Source: Rikenellaceae bacterium
Lineage (GTDB): Bacteria > Bacteroidota > Bacteroidia > Bacteroidales > UBA932
Direction: 5' to 3'
NCBI GenBank assembly: GCA_900769885.1
Contig: CAAGIG010000085.1
Coordinates: forward strand, 1-6,424
Length of the DNA stretch: 6,424 bases
Shown: piece after piece, positions 1 to 4,537 of the stretch
Numbering within the stretch: position 1 is the stretch's first letter
How the letters are laid out: every line of letters starts with the position of its first letter
The notes under the pieces: generated by a model
What the model was told of the DNA's origin: nothing
Database searches by the model: none
The model's input: only the letters and a program-made list of their open reading frames with translations
Program-made: the position numbers and the translations under genes

Positions 1-541
1 CGCTGCCATTGTGCAGTCCTGCATCGGTAGAGAGATAGATTTCATACTCCTTGATAAAATCGGGAGTAAGTTCAAGCATAGATATATCACTGCGCTTGTA
101 GCACTTCTTGATGAATGCAGCCAAATGATTTCGTGACGTTACACGCACCTAGTAGTAACTTGCTGCACGGTCTATACGTTTATTGAAACTCTCGCTGTCT
201 TTATCAAAAGCGACGAGCAATGTTTCATACTCTGTTCCGATACCTTGGTAGGCATTGCGTACCATTTCGGCTGTAACGAATGCTTCTCTATCCGAAATGC
301 GTTGGTAGTGTTTGATGATTTGAGCCTTTATGTTATCCAACGCCAAATTGATGTCCCGTGCCTCCTTGCTCTTACCCTTCGTCCGATTACCTTTGACATC
401 CCACATTGTTTTTGCAATGGCAAGTTTGCAACTGAATTGTGCCACCGAACCATTGATTGTCACTCGTCCCATAATGGGGACAATACCGTTTTTCTCTTTG
501 CTCCCGTTCACGTAGAACAGCACCTTAAATGTACTTCGCAT
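1..541 (-). pseudogene. Tyrosine recombinase (integrase), N-terminal half, interrupted by in-frame amber codon; runs off left edge
   Basis: This is the N-terminal part of a Bacteroidota tyrosine recombinase of the kind found on conjugative/mobilizable elements and in some DNA-inversion loci. Such enzymes cut and rejoin DNA at att or inverted-repeat sites. The chosen ATG is at 541-539, giving MRSTFKVLFYVNGSK, the usual opening of this family; an in-frame ATG at 589 would add 16 atypical residues. Residues about 1-85 fit the arm DNA-binding domain (VPIMGRVTINGSVAQFSCK). The core-binding SAM-like domain begins near residue 100 (FVTAEMVRNAYQGI). After RAASYY there is a TAG at 149-151. The same frame then reads on without a stop for 49 codons to the edge (RNHLAAFIKKCYKRSDISML, then TPDFIKEYEIYL), which is clear core-binding-domain sequence. 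The catalytic R-H-R-H-Y domain lies outside the window. The gene is therefore probably inactive, unless the amber is suppressed or is a sequencing error. Confidence 0.85.
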
Positions 542-561
542 AATCCAATTCTTTTTGGTTA

Positions 562-569
562 CAAAATTA
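562..569 (-). promoter_or_regulatory. Candidate -7 box for the integrase gene
   Basis: On the minus strand this reads TAATTTTG, an exact match to the Bacteroidota -7 consensus TAnnTTTG. It lies about 20 nt upstream of the chosen integrase ATG, which would leave a very short leader. I see no convincing TTTG-type -33 box at the expected distance, so this is a weak prediction based on one short motif. Confidence 0.35.
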
Positions 570-655
570 GTTATCAGCGAGTTGTACACTGTTATGCAGA
601 ATATAGCAGAGAGTAGAAATAAACTCCAACGACCTATAAAATCACCTCGTTATTG

Positions 656-689
656 GGTAATGATTTGAGAACCGTTCGTCTTCATTACC
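656..689. repeat. 8-bp inverted repeat with nested 4-bp dyad
   Basis: The arms are GGTAATGA (656-663) and TCATTACC (682-689), perfect complements separated by 18 nt. Inside the spacer, GAAC-c-GTTC (669-677) forms a second dyad, though not exactly centred within the outer one. No T-run follows on either strand, so it does not look like an intrinsic terminator. It lies about 115 bp upstream of the integrase start. A recombinase or regulator binding site is possible, as is chance. Confidence 0.5.
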
Positions 690-717
690 TTTCATTTCAT
701 TGCACTTTTGTATCTGC

Positions 718-739
718 GAGGCTTTCATTAAAAGTCCTC
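718..739. repeat. Imperfect hairpin, 8-bp stem with one bulge
   Basis: GAGGCTTT (718-725) pairs with AAAG-t-CCTC (731-739) around a 5-nt loop (CATTA). The single unpaired base is T735. It is not followed by a T-tract in either direction, so a terminator is unlikely. It could be a protein-binding dyad or a leader structure of the TM2 transcript if transcription starts further upstream. Confidence 0.4.
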
Positions 740-800
740 ATAAGTCATTGAACACCAGTGCTGCCATCATTATTTCCCCTCATTCATTAGATTTTCCGAA

Positions 801-813
801 GATAATGATTATC
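801..813. promoter_or_regulatory. Fur-box-like palindrome, candidate operator of the TM2-DUF2752 pair
   Basis: GATAATGATTATC is a perfect 6-1-6 palindrome. Against the 7-1-7 Fur model TGATAAT-n-ATTATCA it differs only at the two outermost bases. It overlaps the start of the candidate -7 box at 810-817, where a bound repressor would block RNA polymerase. Short AT-rich palindromes also arise by chance in DNA of this composition. Position at a promoter and similarity to the Fur consensus are the arguments for function; regulation by iron or another metal is inferred. Confidence 0.45.
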
Positions 814-817
814 TTTG
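810..817 (+). promoter_or_regulatory. Candidate -7 box for the TM2-DUF2752 operon
   Basis: TATCTTTG matches the Bacteroidota -7 consensus TAnnTTTG exactly. It ends 40 nt before the TM2 start codon, giving a leader of roughly 30-35 nt. The -33 region has no clear TTTG; only T-rich sequence near 792-795 is seen and its spacing is too short. A weak -33 box would suit a regulated promoter. Confidence 0.5.
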
Positions 818-857
818 TCATAATCAACAAACACACAGTAAATAAATATCAAACATT

Positions 858-1199
858 ATGAGACCAGAACTTATTCAAGCATTCATTATCAAATATGGAG
901 ATTGTTTCGATTCGAGCACTATTATGGAAGTCCAAAGAAGAATTAGCACCCTCGATGATACTCAAGCTCCGATTCTTATGTCAATGAATCTTCAGAAACC
1001 AACCATAATTCTGATTATTGCAATTTTCTTGGGACTTGACAGATTCTTCTTGGACGATATCGTATTGGGAATCATTAAAGTATTGATTTGCTGGGGTGGC
1101 GGTATATGGTGGCTTATCGACATCTTCACAGCCAAAAGAAGAACCTTTGAATACAACTACAAGAAATTCAATGAAACAATGATGCTTTTGGGCAGGTAG
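858..1199 (+). CDS. TM2-domain membrane protein
   Basis: This is a 113-residue protein with a C-terminal TM2 domain, two membrane helices joined by a short loop. Its biochemical role is unknown across bacteria. Residues about 48-60 form the first helix, followed by D61-R62-F63 (the conserved DRF loop motif). The second segment, about 68-90, carries GGGIWWLID with the conserved Asp88. The soluble N-terminus (MRPELIQAFIIKYGDCF, then LDDTQAPIL) matches the extension common in Bacteroidota TM2 proteins and supports the ATG at 858. No Shine-Dalgarno site is visible and the leader is A-rich. Compared with my memory of relatives, which read roughly FLGSLGVDRF, this one reads FLGLDRF and so lacks about three residues at the end of helix 1. 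It is followed after 14 bp by the DUF2752 gene, so the two are probably co-transcribed. A candidate promoter with a Fur-box-like palindrome lies just upstream. Confidence 0.9.
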   Translation: MRPELIQAFIIKYGDCFDSSTIMEVQRRISTLDDTQAPILMSMNLQKPTIILIIAIFLGLDRFFLDDIVLGIIKVLICWGGGIWWLIDIFTAKRRTFEYNYKKFNETMMLLGR

Positions 1200-1213
1200 A
1201 ATTCTCCCTCTCA

Positions 1214-1609
1214 ATGCAAAATTCAAAATCATACAAAGCAAATAAGGTGGTAATAGTTATCTGCATTGTTACCACCTTAATTCTTTTATTGATTTATGCT
1301 TTGATAGACCCGGCATCAAACTTTTTCCCAAAATGTCCATTCTATGTTCTAACCTCCTTCAAATGCCCCGGGTGCGGAAGCCAAAGGGCACTTCACGAGA
1401 TTCTAAACCTCAATTTCAGAGAGGCATTCCAATACAACGCATTTATAATCATTGCAATACCACTAATCAGTGCCTGTCTGCTACTGAATAAACCTTTAAA
1501 GAGAAAAATTCCCCATCTCCAAAATCTTTCCTCATCAAAGATTCTCAAATGGGGAACAATCTTATTAATACTTTTCTGGTGGATACTCAGAAATATCTTC
1601 AACTGGTAA
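1214..1609 (+). CDS. DUF2752 family membrane protein
   Basis: This 131-residue protein carries the DUF2752 signature: C41P, then K50-CPGCG-SQR58, followed by a short helix ending in N75 (EAFQYNAF). Function is unknown for the family. The CxxC (C51, C54) plus C41 could bind metal or be redox-active, which is my inference. Three membrane segments are visible, at about residues 11-31, 76-92 and 113-129. The cysteine motif falls in the loop between the first two. The lysine-rich N-terminus (KSYKANK) and the basic stretch at 93-98 suggest a cytoplasmic N-terminus and an extracytoplasmic CPGCG loop by the positive-inside rule. The start lies 14 bp after the TM2 stop codon without a clear Shine-Dalgarno site, consistent with one operon. 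Its stop is 13 bp from the convergent stop of the Sel1-like gene. Confidence 0.9.
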   Translation: MQNSKSYKANKVVIVICIVTTLILLLIYALIDPASNFFPKCPFYVLTSFKCPGCGSQRALHEILNLNFREAFQYNAFIIIAIPLISACLLLNKPLKRKIPHLQNLSSSKILKWGTILLILFWWILRNIFNW

Positions 1610-1622
1610 CCGCCATACACCC

Positions 1623-3392
1623 TTAAAGCAGTTTCACAAGTTCCCGAACCATTGAACCATAAGTAGGGTCATCCATCATTTCCAAACACATTTTCTTAGC
1701 TCTTGGATAGTCAATCTCATATCCGCGCTCCCCTAAAGCTAAATGCCTTATCAGATTATACTTGGATGCACTATTTCCCAATTCACAACATCCTTCAAGA
1801 TATTTTCTGTATTTAGAATCATTTCCTCTATTCTGATAATATCCTGCCGTTAACAGATAACACATCTCCTCCAACTTATACGTCAACTTATCGTGGGGAT
1901 TATCAATAAAATGCTCGAAATAAAAGATTCCCTTTTCAATATCATCATCATAATAAATCAGACCCAGATAAGCAGCTGCAGATGTAACTCCATTATCTAA
2001 AGCTATTTTGAGGTATTTAATAGCATCCTTATTATCTCCAAATTTGAAATTTATGTAACCATCCAGCTCATACGCTTTGTAATAATTCTGAGAGATAGCA
2101 GCCTGAACATATTTTCCCATTGTTTCAACATAACTGTTCTTGCCTGGAAAAGCGTGTTCCTTTAAAATATATTGGGAACCATACTCAGATTCAGAACCAT
2201 TCCAGGAGAGAAGAATCTTCAAACAAAATTCAGCCACAACATATTGTAGACGTGGACGGGTAGGTCCATTTTTAGCATTCACTGCATTGTAGTATGTACT
2301 GTCTACATATTGGATATTTTGTTTGTAAGGTTTCAATCCAAATTCGGAAACGATACCATAAATAACCCTTCCATCGGCAGAATTATGTAAATTAATAGCC
2401 TTCTTGGCATAAGCAACAGCCTTCTCAGCATCCTCTCTATCAAGATAATAGAGAGCCATTTCTATCAAAGCATCCTCAGATGGAGAATCAGAATCGGCAT
2501 CTGCCTTAACCTTACCTATTGAATCCAATTCCTTTTGATCAGGAAACCATTTGTACAAAAGAGTCTCAGCACCGCTAAATCCAAGTTCACGCGATTTAAT
2601 AAAACATTCCCTCGCCTTTTCCCTATCCTTTTCACACCCATTACCGTTATAATAGCATATCGCAAGATTATTGAAAGCAATACCACTATTACCTTGACTC
2701 TCCTTCTTGAAAATTGCAAAAGCTGCACGATACCACCTCTGTGCCTCTTTCGGATTTTTAGGCATTCCATTCCTTCCAAATTCAAAATCCAATCCTTTGT
2801 TATGCAGAATATGCCCCGTCTTACCCTTCAGTTCCTTTTCCGACAGAGTCTCAAAAAGTCTCTTATACTCTTCGTCAATTTTAGCTGATGCTCCCTTACT
2901 CAGTAATTTACGATTATCAAGAGCATATTCGATATACTTTCTTGCAGTAAAGTACGCTTCAATATCCTCTTCAACAGACTTATAACCAAGAACGGCATAA
3001 TTGTAAGAGGCCTCTGCAGATCCCAGGTCAGCCCCTTTACGATACCACTTCAAACCCTCCTGCCGATTCTTTTCAACACCATAACCACGACAATAACAAG
3101 TAGCCAGATTATTTATTGCTGCCAACCTATCCCTTTGGGACAAATTATTATTTCCGGCATCTCTTTTTGAAACATCGAAAATCTTGTCATAATTTTCCTT
3201 CATCAGTTCCGGAGAAAGTGAATACAGATAGACCATATTTACTAATGGTTTTGAAGTATTCTTTGCATAAGCTTTCTCAAAATACTCCAAAGCCTTGGTA
3301 TGATTCTTCGCACAACCATTCTTCCCAAACATATAATTATCAGCCATTTGCCAATAATCATCAGCAGATTTAAAAAGATCAAACAATCCCAT
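1623..3392 (-). CDS. Sel1/TPR-like repeat protein
   Basis: This is a 589-residue alpha-solenoid protein built of Sel1-like and TPR-like helical pairs, normally a protein-protein interaction scaffold. Clear Sel1 units are at residues about 94-130 (NNLATCYCRGYGVEKN...WYRKGADLGSAEA) and 241-276 (NNLAICYYNGNGCEKD...IKSRELGFSGAE). Degenerate units lie at about 12-44, 197-228, 305-336, 440-470, 473-497 and 543-575. Acidic, low-complexity residues 296-306 separate two solenoid halves. There is no signal peptide or membrane segment, so it is probably cytoplasmic. I chose the ATG at 3392 (MGLFDLFKSADDYWQMAD); an in-frame TTG at 3416 would add eight residues of AT-rich leader. The gene follows the nucleotidyltransferase by 26 nt and is the last gene of the minus-strand run. 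A specific partner cannot be read from the sequence; the neighbouring enzymes and the convergent membrane pair are only candidates. Confidence 0.88.
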   Translation of the reverse strand: MGLFDLFKSADDYWQMADNYMFGKNGCAKNHTKALEYFEKAYAKNTSKPLVNMVYLYSLSPELMKENYDKIFDVSKRDAGNNNLSQRDRLAAINNLATCYCRGYGVEKNRQEGLKWYRKGADLGSAEASYNYAVLGYKSVEEDIEAYFTARKYIEYALDNRKLLSKGASAKIDEEYKRLFETLSEKELKGKTGHILHNKGLDFEFGRNGMPKNPKEAQRWYRAAFAIFKKESQGNSGIAFNNLAICYYNGNGCEKDREKARECFIKSRELGFSGAETLLYKWFPDQKELDSIGKVKADADSDSPSEDALIEMALYYLDREDAEKAVAYAKKAINLHNSADGRVIYGIVSEFGLKPYKQNIQYVDSTYYNAVNAKNGPTRPRLQYVVAEFCLKILLSWNGSESEYGSQYILKEHAFPGKNSYVETMGKYVQAAISQNYYKAYELDGYINFKFGDNKDAIKYLKIALDNGVTSAAAYLGLIYYDDDIEKGIFYFEHFIDNPHDKLTYKLEEMCYLLTAGYYQNRGNDSKYRKYLEGCCELGNSASKYNLIRHLALGERGYEIDYPRAKKMCLEMMDDPTYGSMVRELVKLL

Positions 3393-3413
3393 AGTCCAAA
3401 TTTTAATTGTTAT

Positions 3414-3421
3414 CAAAATTA
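3414..3421 (-). promoter_or_regulatory. Possible internal -7 box upstream of the Sel1-like gene
   Basis: The minus strand reads TAATTTTG, matching TAnnTTTG, and overlaps the stop codon of the nucleotidyltransferase gene about 22 nt before the Sel1-like ATG. No -33 box is convincing and the surroundings are very AT-rich, so a chance match is quite possible. If real, the Sel1-like gene could be expressed apart from the operon. Confidence 0.22.
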
Positions 3422-4225
3422 TTTCAAATTACGCTTTACATAATCTTCCGCAAGGGTCAAAGTATCAAGTTTTCCAACATCAATCAACTCCAGATCCTCG
3501 GCAACAGCAGCATAAACAGGATATTTTTTTGCAGCCCAAAGGTAAAAATCCTTTATAGGAAAACGGGTTCCTCTCTCAACGTCAACAGGGAGCCCCATTT
3601 CCAAAAGATACTCATCCATAGCCTCAAACACCTTATCACTCAAAATATGAATCCCCGAAAATGCAAGAGGGATACAATCCTCAGGTGCAATCGATGAATT
3701 CACCATCACAGACTCACCTGTCTGAGTATTCATCCAACCGACAAGACGCAATGAATCAGGCTCAAACAAAAAATATCTCGAAGTCTTTCTGCGACTTACC
3801 AAAAGAGTTGCCAAAGCATCTTCCCTAACCTGATTTTCAAACCATTCAAAATCACAATTTGACAAAATATCGACATTGTGAATCAAAAATTTTCCACATC
3901 CCTCGAGATAACCTCTGGCACGCATAATCGCACCTCCTGTCTCCAGCAACAACAACCGTTCATCACTCACTTCAAAAAGGATATTTTCATCGGTCAACTC
4001 ATCTCTCTTTGTTGTTATCCAGCTCTGATCGGCAATCCAATCCTCTATCTTATCTGCAAAACTATGAACATTTACCACCACCTCACGAATCCCATACGAC
4101 CACAATTTGCGCGTAACGTGCTCAATAAGAGGCTTACCCGCAACGGGAACCAGCGCCTTGGGCAAAGTATCTGTAATCGGCTTAAGACGAGTACCCAGCC
4201 CCGCTGCAAAAATCATTGACTTCAT
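3419..4225 (-). CDS. Sugar-1-phosphate nucleotidyltransferase, MurU-like
   Basis: This 268-residue cytoplasmic enzyme has the Rossmann-like NTP_transferase fold and should join a nucleotide to a sugar 1-phosphate, releasing pyrophosphate. Visible motifs are the NTP-binding loop G9-L-G-T-R13 with P22-K23 (TDTLPKALVPVAGKP), L94-ETGGA, and H116-NVDI with metal-binding Asp119. Further motifs are SRRKTSRYFLF, AFSGIHIL and, near the end, IDVGKLDTL. Overall it resembles MurU, the MurNAc-1-P uridylyltransferase of peptidoglycan recycling, and the conserved Bacteroidota homologue of it. The length is slightly above the usual 220-250. MurU normally works with the kinase AmgK, which is not in this window, so the substrate is inferred. 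The start MKSMIFAAG is typical and follows an unusually strong purine-rich ribosome site. It lies 14 nt after the zinc-ribbon gene and 26 nt before the Sel1-like gene, so it is probably co-transcribed with both. Confidence 0.9.
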   Translation of the reverse strand: MKSMIFAAGLGTRLKPITDTLPKALVPVAGKPLIEHVTRKLWSYGIREVVVNVHSFADKIEDWIADQSWITTKRDELTDENILFEVSDERLLLLETGGAIMRARGYLEGCGKFLIHNVDILSNCDFEWFENQVREDALATLLVSRRKTSRYFLFEPDSLRLVGWMNTQTGESVMVNSSIAPEDCIPLAFSGIHILSDKVFEAMDEYLLEMGLPVDVERGTRFPIKDFYLWAAKKYPVYAAVAEDLELIDVGKLDTLTLAEDYVKRNLK

Positions 4226-4238
4226 CCTCTCTCCCCCT
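4226..4238 (-). promoter_or_regulatory. Strong Shine-Dalgarno-like purine run of the nucleotidyltransferase gene
   Basis: On the minus strand the bases immediately before the ATG at 4225 are AGGGGGAGAGAGG. This is unlike the A/T-rich, SD-poor leaders of the other genes here. It supports initiation at 4225; with GGAG about 6 nt from that ATG, the alternative Met4 codon at 4216 is also within reach, but family similarity (MKxMIFAAG) favours 4225. Confidence 0.6.
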
Positions 4239-4239
4239 A

Positions 4240-4533
4240 TTAATCAGCCATAATCAACATAGAAGAATCCTCCTTCAATCCAATTCCACACTCGGGACAC
4301 ACCCCATCAATCGGATTCCAGTTATACAGATCCCCCGAATGTCCGCACTCAGGACACTTGATGCCATCTACACCTGCTTTGACCAATTCCTCCGAACTCA
4401 AAAGGACTATGTTCGAACAGTTATGACAATGGAAATTAAAATGTTCACCTGAACCCAAAGTATAATGTCCTTGTGGTATTGTCATTATTTCAAATCCACA
4501 TTTTGAACAAACGTACATCTTTAAAGCAGCCAT
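4240..4533 (-). CDS. Small double zinc-ribbon protein, function unknown
   Basis: This 97-residue protein has four CxxC knuckles: C9-x2-C12, C36-x2-C39, C60-x2-C63 and C79-x2-C82. They pair naturally into two zinc ribbons, the first (residues 9-39) with a 23-residue insert and the second (60-82) compact, containing CPECG twice. The tail (SSMLIMAD) is short. There is no signal peptide or membrane segment, so it is probably cytoplasmic. I do not recognise a characterised family. Zinc ribbons of this kind bind nucleic acid, bind protein partners or store metal. The ATG at 4533 is 4 nt after the GH95 stop, suggesting translational coupling; Met6 at 4518 (MYVCSKCG) is a possible alternative start. 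It is transcribed in the same direction as, and lies 14 nt before, the nucleotidyltransferase gene. Confidence 0.82.
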   Translation of the reverse strand: MAALKMYVCSKCGFEIMTIPQGHYTLGSGEHFNFHCHNCSNIVLLSSEELVKAGVDGIKCPECGHSGDLYNWNPIDGVCPECGIGLKEDSSMLIMAD

Positions 4534-4537
4534 ATCT

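Larger units (their letters stand above)
542..857. other. Intergenic region between the divergent integrase and TM2 genes
   Basis: This region of about 316 bp has no gene I can support. The longest thing on the plus strand that starts inside it is a 24-codon ORF at 594-668 with no recognisable content. It holds the candidate integrase promoter at 562-569, an 8-bp inverted repeat at 656-663/682-689, an imperfect hairpin at 718-739, and a palindrome plus -7 box at 801-817 that serve the downstream TM2 gene. Because it lies next to the 5' end of an integrase gene, it is a reasonable place to look for an element end or att site. No direct repeat proving one is visible in the window. Confidence 0.6.

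Noticed and set aside
245..616. 123-codon plus-strand ORF
   Set aside because: It lies antisense to the integrase N-terminus, whose minus-strand translation is clearly family-like. The plus-strand product shows no domain.
594..668. 24-codon plus-strand ORF starting with ATG at 594 (MQNIAESRNKLQ...)
   Set aside because: Too short, no ribosome site or promoter assigned to it, no recognisable motif, and it overlaps the left arm of the 656-689 dyad.
697..712. Promoter-like TGCACTTTTGTATC on the plus strand
   Set aside because: It has one mismatch to TAnnTTTG (CACTTTTG), no -33 box, and is about 150 bp from the next gene. The match at 810-817 is better placed.
981..1241. 86-codon minus-strand ORF
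   Set aside because: Antisense to the TM2 gene, with no domain and no start signal.
3393..3416. TTG start at 3416 for the Sel1-like gene
   Set aside because: It would add eight residues from AT-rich leader and sit 2 nt from the upstream stop. The ATG at 3392 opens a natural MGLFDLF sequence.
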